From Agromyces cavernae (lineage in GTDB: Bacteria > Actinomycetota > Actinomycetes > Actinomycetales > Microbacteriaceae), in contig NZ_JAJNMP010000002.1 in the NCBI RefSeq assembly GCF_021044935.1, positions 434,001 to 498,000 of the forward strand: a stretch of 64,000 nt of DNA, read 5' to 3'. The notes below the pieces were generated by a model. That model saw only the letters and a program-made list of their open reading frames with translations. It made no database searches and was not told where the DNA came from. How positions within the stretch are numbered: position 1 is the first letter of the stretch; each line of letters begins with the position of its first letter. Position numbers and translations under genes: made by a program. This document shows, piece after piece, positions 46,797-59,178 of the stretch.

Positions 46797-46802
46797 AGCC
46801 TA
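46797..46802 (-). promoter_or_regulatory. -10 element (TAGGCT) of leaderless rpe
   Basis: TAGGCT on the minus strand ends six bases before the rpe ATG. It lies in the 34-base gap after rsmB. Confidence 0.55.
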
Positions 46803-46824
46803 CCGATCGTGATCTGGCGCGGTG

Positions 46825-48309
46825 TCACGCGGTGCGTTCGAGCAGGGCGATGAACATCGCGTCGGTGCCGTGCCGGTGCGGCCAGAGCTGCACCGTCTCG
46901 GGCGCCCCGCCGAGGTCGAGCGGATGCCGCGACACGGCGCCGACTACGGCGTGCGTGTCGAGCTGCGCGACCGTTCCCGCGTGCCGCTCGAGCGCTGCGT
47001 TCAGGGCGCCGAAGGTCTCGGCCGTGTGCGGCGAGCACGTCACGTACGCGAGGACTCCGCCGGGCTTGAGCGATCGCAACGCGGCGTCGATCAGCTCGCC
47101 CTGCAGTCTCGTCAGCTCGGCGACATCGGCCGGCTGCTTGCGCCAGCGCGCCTCGGGTCGCCGGCGCAGTGCGCCGAGGCCCGTGCAGGGCGCATCGAGG
47201 AGGATGCGGTCGAACCCGCCCTCGGCACCGAGTGCCGCGGCGTCGATCTCACGACCGTCGAGTTCATGCACCGCGACGGGGAGCGGCACGCCGGCGATCG
47301 CCGTGCGCACGAGCTCCGCGCGAGCGGGGACGACCTCGTTGGCGGCGACCACCGCGCCGCCCGCGAGCGCCTCGGCCGCGAGGATCGCGGTCTTGCCGCC
47401 GGGGCCGGCGCACAGGTCGAGCCACCGCTCCCCCGGCACGATCGGGCGCGCCCGGGTCAGCGCGAGCGCCGCGAGCTGCGACCCTTCGTCCTGCACGCGC
47501 ACGCGGCCCTGCGACTGCTCGACGAGCGCGAGCGGATGACCCGCCGTGAAGCCGAGGGGCGAGTACTCGTTCGGCGTGCCGAGGTCGTCGGGGCCCGGGA
47601 TATCCGTTCCCGGAAGCGAGACGAGGTTCACGCGCGGTGCGGCGTTGTCGGCGGCGAGCAGCGCTTCGAGTTCGTCGTCGCGCTGCTCGTGGGCGAGGGC
47701 GGCGCGCAGGGCGCGGACGATCCACTTCGGATGCGACGACACGGCCGCGAGCTTCGCGTCGGCGCCGCCCGGGGTCTCGCGCACGACGTGCTCGCGCCAC
47801 TCGTCGGGCGACGTGCGCGAGATGGTGCGGAGCACCGCATTCACGAAGCCGGTCGCCCCGGGGGCGATGCGCTTGGCGAGCACGACCGACTCGTTGACCG
47901 CCGCGTGCGTCGGCACGCGCGTGGCGAGCAGCTGGTGTGCACCGAGCCTCAGGATGTCGAGCACGGGCGGGTCGATGCGATCGGTCGGGCGCCCCGCCGC
48001 GAGCGCGATGACGGCATCGTAGAAGCCCTGCATGCGCAGGGTGCCGTAGCCGAGCTCGGTTGCGAGCGCGGCGTCTTCGGGGCTGAGGCGCGACCGTTCG
48101 ATACGGTTCGGCATGAGCAGGTTCGCGTACGCCTCGTCGGTGCGCACCGCCTCGAGCACCTCGTAGGCGACGATGCGCGCGGGTGAGACACGCACCGGTT
48201 TCGGCTCGCGCGAGCCGTCGCGACGGGGTGGGCGCCGCCGGCCTGTGCGCCCGTCGCCCGCTCGCCCGCTGCCGGCGCTCCCGCCGCCGCCCTCGTGTCG
48301 GTCGTTCAT
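46825..48309 (-). CDS. rsmB: 16S rRNA m5C967 methyltransferase
   Basis: RsmB methylates cytosine 967 (E. coli numbering) of 16S rRNA. The 494-residue protein starts with a disordered Gly/Arg-rich tail (about 1-35), then a NusB-like RNA-binding domain (about 40-170, SPARIVAYEVLEAVRTDEAYANLLMPNRI) and a SAM-binding methyltransferase domain with LDLCAGPGGKTAILA near residue 300, ILLDAPCTGLGALRRRPEARW and LAYVTCSPHTAETF, whose two cysteines are the catalytic pair. I chose the ATG at 48309, which overlaps the fmt stop; an upstream start at 48345 is possible. Confidence 0.95.
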   Translation of the reverse strand: MNDRHEGGGGSAGSGRAGDGRTGRRRPPRRDGSREPKPVRVSPARIVAYEVLEAVRTDEAYANLLMPNRIERSRLSPEDAALATELGYGTLRMQGFYDAVIALAAGRPTDRIDPPVLDILRLGAHQLLATRVPTHAAVNESVVLAKRIAPGATGFVNAVLRTISRTSPDEWREHVVRETPGGADAKLAAVSSHPKWIVRALRAALAHEQRDDELEALLAADNAAPRVNLVSLPGTDIPGPDDLGTPNEYSPLGFTAGHPLALVEQSQGRVRVQDEGSQLAALALTRARPIVPGERWLDLCAGPGGKTAILAAEALAGGAVVAANEVVPARAELVRTAIAGVPLPVAVHELDGREIDAAALGAEGGFDRILLDAPCTGLGALRRRPEARWRKQPADVAELTRLQGELIDAALRSLKPGGVLAYVTCSPHTAETFGALNAALERHAGTVAQLDTHAVVGAVSRHPLDLGGAPETVQLWPHRHGTDAMFIALLERTA

Positions 48310-49232
48310 CGTGCCACCACCTCGTCGACGCCGAGCCCTCGCCACCAGTCCGCGGCCCCCATCGCGGTGCGTCCGGCGGGCTGCACCCGCAGCAGCTCGA
48401 CCGCGCCGTCGGCGGTGCCGACGAGGAGGTGCTTGCCTTCCGCGCGGACGACGCCCGCGTCGAGGTTCGCGCGACCGTCGAACGGTCGGGCCCCGAGCAC
48501 CTTGAGTCGCGCGCCGCCGACCTCGGTGAAGGCGCCGGGCTCAGGAGTGACTCCGCGGAACCTCGCGTCGACCGACGCGGTCGGCTGCGACCAGTCGAGG
48601 CGGGCGTCGTCGATCGTGAGCTTCGGGGCGAACGTGGGATCACCGGCCTGCGGGGTCGCGATCGCCGTGCCCGATGCGATCGCGTCGACGACGCCGGCAG
48701 TGAGCTCGGCCCCCGTCGTCGCGAGCGCATCGAGCAACTCGCCGGCGGTTTCGCCGGCCGCGACCGCGCGCTGCACGGTGGCGAAGACATCGCCCGCATC
48801 GAGCTCGGCGACCAGCTGGAAGACGGATGCCCCGGTGGCCGCGTCGCCCGCGATGAGCGCGCGCTGTACGGGTGCGGCACCGCGCCACGCCGGCAGCAGC
48901 GAGAAGTGCAGGTTGATCCAGCCGTGGCCGGGCAGCGACAGCAGCGGCTCGCGTACGAGCCCGCCGTAGGCCACGATGACGCCGAGGTCGGGTTCGAGGG
49001 CGGCGATCGCCGCGGTCGCCCGATCGTCGAGGCGCGCCGCGTCGATGACCGGGAGGCCGAGCCGCTCGGCGGCCTGCGCCACCGGCGACGGCGTCAGCAC
49101 CCGCTTGCGCCCGAGCGGCGCGGGCGGTCGAGTCACGACGCCGACGACCTCGTGTTGCCCGGCGACGAGGCGCTCGAGGGTCGGGACAGCGGGGGCCGGA
49201 GTTCCGGCGAAGACGAGACGCAAGCGGGGCAC
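48306..49232 (-). CDS. fmt: Methionyl-tRNA formyltransferase
   Basis: Fmt formylates initiator Met-tRNA using 10-formyl-tetrahydrofolate. The 308-residue protein has LRLVFAGTPAPAVPTLERL at the N-terminus, VVTRPPAPLGRKRVLTPSPV near residue 32, VIVAYGGLVREPLLSLPGHGWINLHFSLLPAWRGAAPVQRALIAGD near residue 88 (with the catalytic Asn, His and later Asp) and a C-terminal tRNA-binding domain. The frame is open upstream across priA, but the GTG at 49232 gives the family start. A CAGAAT sequence five bases upstream could be a -10, but this is weak. The gene overlaps rsmB. Confidence 0.95.
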   Translation of the reverse strand: MPRLRLVFAGTPAPAVPTLERLVAGQHEVVGVVTRPPAPLGRKRVLTPSPVAQAAERLGLPVIDAARLDDRATAAIAALEPDLGVIVAYGGLVREPLLSLPGHGWINLHFSLLPAWRGAAPVQRALIAGDAATGASVFQLVAELDAGDVFATVQRAVAAGETAGELLDALATTGAELTAGVVDAIASGTAIATPQAGDPTFAPKLTIDDARLDWSQPTASVDARFRGVTPEPGAFTEVGGARLKVLGARPFDGRANLDAGVVRAEGKHLLVGTADGAVELLRVQPAGRTAMGAADWWRGLGVDEVVAR

Positions 49233-49275
49233 ACTCCATTCTGGCGGATCGGCCGCACAGCCGACGTGCCCGCGC

Positions 49276-51240
49276 CTACGACACCTCGGCGTCGTCGAAT
49301 CGCACACGCAATGTCGGCGCCTTCCGCACGGGCTGCCCCGCGACCGGACGGCGGCGCTCGGTCGCGACCCGGATCTGCTCGGCCTTGAGGATCTCAGCCG
49401 CGCGCGTCGCGGCGCCGTAGTCGACGCGTACGATCGCGCGCTCGAGCCCGCCGTCTTCGGGTATCGGCCCGAGCACGTCGACGGCGTTTCCGAGCTCGCC
49501 GAGGGCGGAGAGTGCATGCTCGAGGTGCTCACGCCTGGCGCGCACGGTCGCGACCCGCACGGCGGGCGGGAACCGGAGCTCCCGACGCGCGGCGAGCTCG
49601 GCGGAGGCCCACCGGTCGTGCCGCCACGTCGCGAGGGCCGTGCCGATGGCGCCGCCGACCCCCACGAGGAACACGGGCGCCCCGGGCGCCGCGAGTGCAG
49701 CGGCGTTCGACCACCACCGCAGGCAGTCCTCGGCCACACGCAGCGACTCGCGCACCAGCATCCGTTCACCGTCGAGGAGGAGCACGGCACGGTAGCCGCC
49801 CTCGGCGATGGGCTCGGCGCCGCGCGTCGCGACCACGAGCTGCGGCGTCGCGTCGACGGCGAGCACCGGGCGCTCGCCGTCGGAGCGCACGATGCGAACG
49901 GCGGGGAACGCCCGACCGAGGTCTTCGGCGGTGCGCGCGGAGCCCACGGTCGCACCGCGAAGGCGCGTGCCGTCGCAGTTCGCGCAGCGCCAGTCGGCGG
50001 CGCTGCGGCCGCAGAGCCGGCAGTGCGGCGCACCCGCTGCGGTCGGTGATGCCAGCGCTCCCCCGCACGTCGTGCAGGAGGCGGGCTCACGACACGTCTC
50101 GCACACGAGCGACGGTGCATACCCGGGCTGCGAGACCTGCACGAGCACCGGTCCGGCGCGCAGTGCCTCGGCTGCGGCTGTCCACGCCGTCGACGGGATG
50201 CGTGCTGCTCGAGCGCGTTCGTCGGCAGCCGCCTGGTTCTCGGTGAGGACGATGTGCGGGCGAACGGCGCGGGCACGCGCCACCACACGCACCCAGCCGA
50301 TCTCGACGAGCCGTTGCACGTCGACACTGCGGGTGTGCCCCAGGAACAGCAGGGCGGCACCCGACTGCTCCTGCCGAACGAGCGCCGCGTCGCGGGCGTG
50401 CACGCCCGGTGCGAGCGGCTCGGCCTGCAGCGCATCGCCGTCGTCCCAGACACCGATGAGCCCCAGTCGGTGCGCAGGCGCGTAGACCGCCGACCGGTTG
50501 CCGACGATCACGCGCGCGACCGGCTCGCCCGCACGCAGGAATCCGCGGTAGCGCTCGGCTCCGGGCTGGCGTGCATCGGTGCGGATGACCCGACTCGGGT
50601 CGACCCGATCGGCGAGGGCGGCCTCGACCTGCTCCTGATCACGGTAGTCGGGAACCACGAGGATCGCACTGCGATCGTCGGCCAACGTGCGCACGGCCGC
50701 GTCGGCGAGGGTCACCGCCCACGCGCCGACCCAGGCTCCGCTGTCGAGGCGCACCGGTTGCGGGATCGCGGCGAGGGTCATCCGCTCGCCGTCGCGGATG
50801 CCCTGCTCGACGGCGCCTTCGTCGTACCCGGTGATCGGCGGCGGGTCGACGGGCAGCGGCGCGGGCTGCGCCGTATCGGCGATCCATGCCTTCTCGGCGC
50901 GTACGTACCGGCCCGGGATCGCGAGTCGTAGGATGTCGCTCGCCGTGCCCGCGGCGCGGTCGGCGAGGCGGCGAGCGAGCCGCCACACGTCGTCACCGAG
51001 CATCGGCACCTCGGAGACGACGTCGTCGAGTTCGGCGAGCCGGCCGCCGTAGTCGCTCGATTCGGCAAGCGCGACGATCCACCCCTGCGCGATGCGACCG
51101 CCCGTGCGCAGTGGGACACGGACCCGCTGCCCGGCCCGCACGACCGCCGAAAGGCGCTCGGGGACCGCGTAGTCGAACAGCTGGTCGAGCTGCGGCAACG
51201 GCGAGTCGACGAGCACCCTCGCGACGGGGCCGCCGCTCAC
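49276..51240 (-). CDS. priA: Primosomal protein N' (PriA), helicase-degenerate actinobacterial form
   Basis: PriA restarts stalled replication forks in most bacteria. The 654-residue product keeps the N-terminal 3'-DNA-binding domain (VLVDSPLPQLDQLFDYAVP...GQRVRVPLRTGGRIAQGWIV) and the zinc-binding cysteine pairs (CETC, CTTC, CRLC, CANC, about residues 385-440). It lacks a GxTGSGKT Walker A motif, and the DEEH box is replaced by WDDGD. Loss of the helicase motifs is known for actinobacterial PriA, so a structural loading role is likely. The GTG at 51240 follows the metK stop by one base. Confidence 0.93.
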   Translation of the reverse strand: MSGGPVARVLVDSPLPQLDQLFDYAVPERLSAVVRAGQRVRVPLRTGGRIAQGWIVALAESSDYGGRLAELDDVVSEVPMLGDDVWRLARRLADRAAGTASDILRLAIPGRYVRAEKAWIADTAQPAPLPVDPPPITGYDEGAVEQGIRDGERMTLAAIPQPVRLDSGAWVGAWAVTLADAAVRTLADDRSAILVVPDYRDQEQVEAALADRVDPSRVIRTDARQPGAERYRGFLRAGEPVARVIVGNRSAVYAPAHRLGLIGVWDDGDALQAEPLAPGVHARDAALVRQEQSGAALLFLGHTRSVDVQRLVEIGWVRVVARARAVRPHIVLTENQAAADERARAARIPSTAWTAAAEALRAGPVLVQVSQPGYAPSLVCETCREPASCTTCGGALASPTAAGAPHCRLCGRSAADWRCANCDGTRLRGATVGSARTAEDLGRAFPAVRIVRSDGERPVLAVDATPQLVVATRGAEPIAEGGYRAVLLLDGERMLVRESLRVAEDCLRWWSNAAALAAPGAPVFLVGVGGAIGTALATWRHDRWASAELAARRELRFPPAVRVATVRARREHLEHALSALGELGNAVDVLGPIPEDGGLERAIVRVDYGAATRAAEILKAEQIRVATERRRPVAGQPVRKAPTLRVRFDDAEVS

Positions 51241-51241
51241 G

Positions 51242-52435
51242 TCAGAGCCCGGCGGCGGCGCGCAGGTCGTCGACGCGGTCGAGCCGCTCCCACGTGAAGT
51301 CGGGCAGCTCGCGCCCGAAGTGGCCGTAGCTCGCGGTCTGCGCGTAGATGGGGCGCAGCAGGTCGAGGTCGCGGATGATCGCCGCCGGGCGCAGGTCGAA
51401 CACCTCGCGGATCGCGGCGATGATCTGCTCGTCGGGCAGCGCGCCGGTGCCGAACGTCTCGACGTAGAGGCCGACGGGCGACGCCGCGCCGATCGCGTAC
51501 GCGACCTGCAACTCGAGGCGGTCGGCGAGGCCCGCCGCCACGGCGTTCTTCGCGACCCAGCGCATGGCGTACGCCGCGGAGCGGTCGACCTTCGACGGGT
51601 CTTTTCCACTGAAGGCGCCGCCGCCGTGCCGGCTCGCGCCGCCGTAGGTGTCGATGATGATCTTGCGCCCGGTGAGGCCGGCGTCGCCCTGGGGCCCGCC
51701 GATCTCGAAGCGGCCCGTGGGGTTGATGAGCACCTTGAGGTCGGGCCGCGCCAGCTCGACGGTGTCGAGCACCGGCCCGATCACGAGCTCTTCGACCTCG
51801 GCGCGAAGCTGCTCGGTCGAGACCGATGGCGAGTGCTGCGTCGACAGCACGACCGTGTCGATCGTCTGCGGCCGCTGGCCGTCGTAGCCGACCGTGACCT
51901 GGGTCTTGCCGTCGGGCCGGAGGTAGTCGAGTTCGCCCTGCTTGCGCACCGCGGCGAGCCGCTCGGCCATGCGATGGGCGACCCAGATCGGCACCGGCAT
52001 GAGCTCAGGCGTCTCGCGAGTTGCGAATCCGAACATGATGCCCTGGTCGCCCGCGCCCTGCTGGTCGAGCAGGTCGTCGCTCGCACGCTCGCGCGACTCG
52101 AATGCACGATCGACCCCCTGCGCGATGTCGGGCGATTGACCGCCGATCGACACGGAGACGCCGCACGAACGCCCGTCGAACCAGACATCGGACGAGTCGT
52201 ACCCGATCGAGGTGATGCGCTCGCGCACGATTGCGGGGATCTCGACGTACCCCGACGTCGTCACCTCGCCGGCGACGTGCACCAGACCGGTCGTCACGAG
52301 GGTCTCGACCGCGACCCTGCTGCGCGGGTCGACCGCGAGCAGCGCGTCGAGGATCGCGTCGGACACCTGGTCGCAGATCTTGTCGGGGTGCCCCTCGGTC
52401 ACGGACTCGGAGGTGAAGAGGCGGAGTGCGCTCAT
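51242..52435 (-). CDS. metK: S-adenosylmethionine synthetase
   Basis: MetK makes S-adenosylmethionine from ATP and methionine. The 397-residue protein has [24 protein letters not shown] near residue 10, the [12 protein letters not shown] hexapeptide region near residue 122 and the phosphate-binding [23 protein letters not shown] near residue 272. It lies 64 bases downstream of coaBC. I looked for a SAM riboswitch in this gap and saw none. The metK-priA adjacency is conserved in Actinobacteria. Confidence 0.98.
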   Translation of the reverse strand: MSALRLFTSESVTEGHPDKICDQVSDAILDALLAVDPRSRVAVETLVTTGLVHVAGEVTTSGYVEIPAIVRERITSIGYDSSDVWFDGRSCGVSVSIGGQSPDIAQGVDRAFESRERASDDLLDQQGAGDQGIMFGFATRETPELMPVPIWVAHRMAERLAAVRKQGELDYLRPDGKTQVTVGYDGQRPQTIDTVVLSTQHSPSVSTEQLRAEVEELVIGPVLDTVELARPDLKVLINPTGRFEIGGPQGDAGLTGRKIIIDTYGGASRHGGGAFSGKDPSKVDRSAAYAMRWVAKNAVAAGLADRLELQVAYAIGAASPVGLYVETFGTGALPDEQIIAAIREVFDLRPAAIIRDLDLLRPIYAQTASYGHFGRELPDFTWERLDRVDDLRAAAGL

Positions 52436-52499
52436 GTGCGGTCGGATTCCTTCGGAGTTGCTGCGGGTGCCGCGCGGTGGGCACGAGGTGGTGCGGGCG

Positions 52500-53723
52500 T
52501 CAGTTCAGCTTCGAGACAACCACGTCGAGGATGCCATCGGCCACCGACACCTTGCTTCCGTGAAGCCGTGTGACGATCTCGCCGTCGTCGCCGATGACGA
52601 CCGCCGAGTTCTCGTCGGTCGCGAACCCCTCGGTCCAGCCGACTCGGTTCACGACGAGCAGGTCGGCGCCCTTCGCCTCGCGCTTGGCACGCCCGAGTTC
52701 GAGGATGCGCTCGTCATCGGGTTCCGTCTCGGCGGCGAAGCCGACGAGCAGGGTGCCGTCGTGCGGAGCACGACCGAGCCCGGCGAGGATGTCGGGGTTG
52801 CGCACGAGTTCGAGCGTGAGTCCGTCGTCGGACTGGTCCTTCTTGATCTTCGCCTCGCTGACCGCGGCAGGGCGGTAGTCGGCGACTGCCGCCGCCATGA
52901 CGACGACGTCGGCGTCGCGCGACGCCTCGGTCACGGCGGCCTGCAACTCGAGTGCCGTCGAGACGCGGCGGATGTCGCACCCCGCCGGTTCGGCGACCTC
53001 GAGGTTCGCCGCCACCAGGGTGACGTGGGCGCCGCGGGCCCGCGCGGCCTCGGCGATCGCGATGCCCTGCTTGCCGCTCGAGCGGTTGCCGAGGAACCGC
53101 ACCGGGTCGAGCGGTTCGCGGGTGCCGCCGGCGGAGACCACCACGCGACGACCGGCGAGGTCGCCGCGTTCGGTCGACGAGTCGAGCCGAGCGGATGCCG
53201 CGACCGCGAGCGCGGCGTCGACGATCGCCTCGGGCTCCTCCATGCGGCCGGGGCCGCTGTCGGCGCCCGTGAGCTGGCCCACCGCGGGACCGACGACGAC
53301 GACGCCACGGGCCTGGAGCGTGGCGATGTTCGCCTGCGTGGCCGGGTGGCGCCACATCTCGGTGTGCATCGCGGGCGCGATGACGAGGGGCGCCTCGCTC
53401 GCGAGCACGGTGTTGCCGAGCAGGTCGTCGGCGAGCCCGGTCGCGAGCTTCGCGATCGTGTTCGCCGTCGCCGGTGCGATCACGATGAGGTCGGCCGACT
53501 GGCCGATCGCCACGTGGCGCACCTCGGCGACCCCCTCGTAGAGGTCGACGTGCACGGGGTTGCGTGAGATCGCCTCGAGCGTGGGAAGCCCCACGAAACG
53601 CAGCGCGCCCTCGGTGGGTACGACGTGCACGTCGTGGCCGGCGAGGACGAGCGCCCGCACGACGCCGACGGCCTTGTACGCGGCGATGCCGCCGGTGATG
53701 CCGACGACGATGTTGAGGGTCAC
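52500..53723 (-). CDS. coaBC: Bifunctional phosphopantothenoylcysteine decarboxylase / phosphopantothenate-cysteine ligase
   Basis: CoaBC performs two steps of coenzyme A synthesis. The 407-residue protein has an N-terminal flavoprotein CoaC domain ([20 protein letters not shown] near residue 5, [24 protein letters not shown] near residue 84, and [20 protein letters not shown] near residue 112) and a C-terminal CoaB ligase (about 190-407, [44 protein letters not shown]). The GTG start is preceded by GAGGG. It follows rpoZ after 13 bases. Confidence 0.97.
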   Translation of the reverse strand: MTLNIVVGITGGIAAYKAVGVVRALVLAGHDVHVVPTEGALRFVGLPTLEAISRNPVHVDLYEGVAEVRHVAIGQSADLIVIAPATANTIAKLATGLADDLLGNTVLASEAPLVIAPAMHTEMWRHPATQANIATLQARGVVVVGPAVGQLTGADSGPGRMEEPEAIVDAALAVAASARLDSSTERGDLAGRRVVVSAGGTREPLDPVRFLGNRSSGKQGIAIAEAARARGAHVTLVAANLEVAEPAGCDIRRVSTALELQAAVTEASRDADVVVMAAAVADYRPAAVSEAKIKKDQSDDGLTLELVRNPDILAGLGRAPHDGTLLVGFAAETEPDDERILELGRAKREAKGADLLVVNRVGWTEGFATDENSAVVIGDDGEIVTRLHGSKVSVADGILDVVVSKLN

Positions 53724-53736
53724 GCGGCCCTCTGGC

Positions 53737-53994
53737 TCACTCGGCCAGCGGGCGGAGCCGGAGCTTGTCCTCGTTGATCTCGTGCATCGCCACCGACAGC
53801 GGCTTGTCGTCGATCGAGGAGTCGACGAGGGGCCCGACGTTGTCGAACAGGCTGCCCTCGTGGAGGTCGGCGTAGTAGTCGTTGATCTGACGCGCGCGCT
53901 TCGACGCGAAGATGACCAGCTGGTACTTCGAGTCGACCTTCGACAGCAGGTCGTCGATGGGCGGGTCGATGATGCCGGACTGCTTCTCAGCCAT
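53737..53994 (-). CDS. rpoZ: RNA polymerase omega subunit
   Basis: Omega helps fold and assemble the beta' subunit of RNA polymerase. The 85-residue product has [41 protein letters not shown], the conserved core, followed by [25 protein letters not shown] lies seven bases before the ATG. The gmk-rpoZ-coaBC order is widespread in bacteria; here it lies directly between the mIHF-Gmk fusion and coaBC. Confidence 0.97.
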   Translation of the reverse strand: MAEKQSGIIDPPIDDLLSKVDSKYQLVIFASKRARQINDYYADLHEGSLFDNVGPLVDSSIDDKPLSVAMHEINEDKLRLRPLAE

Positions 53995-54069
53995 GGATGG
54001 GCTCCTTGATCGGGGTGCGGCTCGTGGCTCGCGAAATCGTCGTGGCGAGGGCTTCTCGGCGCAGCTTCA

Positions 54070-54969
54070 CTACCGCCGGCCCTTGCGGGGTCTCATCAAG
54101 TCTACGACCTTCTGCGCCGCGTCGCCGACGTCGTGGTTCACGACCTGGTGGTCGAACTCGTCGACGGCCGCCAATTCGACCTTCGCGGTCTCGAGCCGAC
54201 GCTGCTGTTCCAAGGGGCTCTCGGTGCCGCGGCCGACGAGTCGTCGCACGAGTTCGTCCCACGTCGGCGGCAGCAGGAAGACGAGCGTCGCTTCGGGCAT
54301 GGCGCGGCGAACCGAGCGCGCGCCCTGGATGTCGATCTCGAGCAGCACGCTGTTGCCGGCCGCGATCGCCTCTTCGACGGCCTTGCGCGGGGTGCCGTAG
54401 CGCGACGCGTTGTGCACGGTGGCCCATTCGAGCAGCTCGCCCGCCTCGACCATGCGGTCGAACTCCGCGTCGTCGACGAAGAAGTAGCTCTCTCCCTCGA
54501 CTTCCCCGGGTCGCGGGGCGCGGGTCGTCGCCGAGACCGACAGTCGCACGTCGGGGTGGTGGCGTCGGATGTACGACGCGACGGTGCCCTTGCCGACCGC
54601 GGTCGGGCCCGCGAGCACGACGAGCCGGTCGCCCGTGCCGCCGTGCGCGGCGACCCAGTCGGCGACGAACTCGCGCAGGCGTCGACGCTGGAGGCGTCCG
54701 AGACCGCCGAGCCGCTTCGACGTCGAGATCTCGAGGTCGGTCATGATGCGGGCGGACTTCGTCGCGCCGATCGCGGGGATCGAGGTCAGGAACTCGGTGA
54801 CGCGCAGCCGACCCTCGACGCCTTCGGGCTGCTCGTACGCCTCGCGCAGCACGTCGAGCGGACTGCGAAGCCCGTCGGCGATCTGCGACTTGACCCCTGC
54901 GCGGGCGCGACGTGCCGCGACCGCGGCGCGGGATGCCGCGACCCGGTCGACCTCGGGGGGCGTGCGCAT
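54070..54969 (-). CDS. gmk: Fusion of integration host factor (mIHF) and guanylate kinase
   Basis: The 299-residue product joins two proteins that are separate in most Actinobacteria. Residues about 1-102 match the actinobacterial [19 protein letters not shown] helix, then a helix-two-turn-helix core with [38 protein letters not shown]. Residues about 114-299 are guanylate kinase, which makes GDP from GMP, with P-loop [13 protein letters not shown] near 118-130, [21 protein letters not shown] and [12 protein letters not shown]. No start codon suits a separate gmk at the join, and no stop lies between. The ATG at 54969 has no strong ribosome binding site and follows pyrF by 40 bases. Confidence 0.93.
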   Translation of the reverse strand: MRTPPEVDRVAASRAAVAARRARAGVKSQIADGLRSPLDVLREAYEQPEGVEGRLRVTEFLTSIPAIGATKSARIMTDLEISTSKRLGGLGRLQRRRLREFVADWVAAHGGTGDRLVVLAGPTAVGKGTVASYIRRHHPDVRLSVSATTRAPRPGEVEGESYFFVDDAEFDRMVEAGELLEWATVHNASRYGTPRKAVEEAIAAGNSVLLEIDIQGARSVRRAMPEATLVFLLPPTWDELVRRLVGRGTESPLEQQRRLETAKVELAAVDEFDHQVVNHDVGDAAQKVVDLMRPRKGRR

Positions 54970-55009
54970 CGTGGCCGCACCCGACCGGGTGCTCGGATCA
55001 CTCGTGTGC

Positions 55010-55887
55010 TCAGGCAATTGCCGCTCCGTACTCGTCGACTCGACGGCTGATCGCATCGACCAGCCCGTCGGGACCCGCCTCGAGGATCGAGCGGGATTCG
55101 TTCGCGATGACACCGCCGGCGAACGCGCCGAACCGGGCGCGGAGCTCTCGGGGCTGGGCGCCCTGATGCCCGAAGCCCGGTGCCAGCACCGGCAGTCCGG
55201 GACGAGGGACGTCACCGTCGATGTCGATGCCGGCGAGCCCGAGATCGGTCGTCGCGCCGAACACGACGCCGATCGAGCCGAGCGCGCGTGTCGCGGCATC
55301 CGGTCGTCCGTGATTCCACCCGATGACACCCTGCGTGATGGCGTCGGCGACCGTGCTGCCCGCGCGCGACGATTGCGCCAGCACCGCGCGCTGGATCGCC
55401 GCGGCCTCGGGGTTCGAGGTGGCCGCGAGCACGAACAGCCCCTTGCCCGCCGCGTCGGCGGTCGCCATGACCTGTTCGATCGACCCGAGGCCCTGATAGG
55501 CGCTGATCGTCATGGCATCGGCCTCGAGCGGCGAACCGGGGCGCAGCCACGCCTCGCCGTATGCCTCGACCGTCGAGCCGATGTCACCGCGCTTGACGTC
55601 GGCGATCACCAGGAGCCCGGCGTCGCGCGCCTCGCGCAGCACGCGCTCGAGCGCCGCGTACCCCGCGGCCCCGTGTCGTTCGAAGAACGCGATCTGCGGC
55701 TTCACGATGCCGATGCGGTCGGCGGCGGCCTCGACCGTGCGCAGGCCGAGCTCGCGGGCTCCATCTGCGGAATCGGGCTGACCCCAGCGGGCGAGCAGCG
55801 CCGCGTGCGGGTCGATGCCGACGCAGAGGTGCCCGTAGGCGGCGAACACGGCATCGAGCCGATCGCCGAACGAGATCAGCTCTGCAT

Positions 55888-55891
<4 letters not shown>
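55010..55891 (-). CDS. pyrF: Orotidine 5'-phosphate decarboxylase (long type 2 form)
   Basis: PyrF makes UMP from orotidine monophosphate, the last step of de novo pyrimidine synthesis. The 293-residue protein is the longer mycobacterial-type form. It has [15 protein letters not shown] near residue 24, [12 protein letters not shown] near residue 66, the catalytic loop [19 protein letters not shown] near residue 95 (the Asp-x-Lys-x-x-Asp region) and [13 protein letters not shown] near residue 250. The ATG overlaps the carB stop, and the downstream gene is the mIHF-Gmk fusion. Confidence 0.96.

Positions 55892-59177
<3,286 letters not shown>

Positions 59178-59178
<1 letters not shown>

Noticed and set aside
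52436-52499. SAM riboswitch in front of metK
   Set aside because: The 64-base gap is too short for the known SAM riboswitch classes and shows no matching conserved core.
54070-55329. 419-residue version of the mIHF-Gmk frame
   Set aside because: The extra N-terminal part is a shadow of pyrF; homology to mIHF begins at the ATG at 54969.
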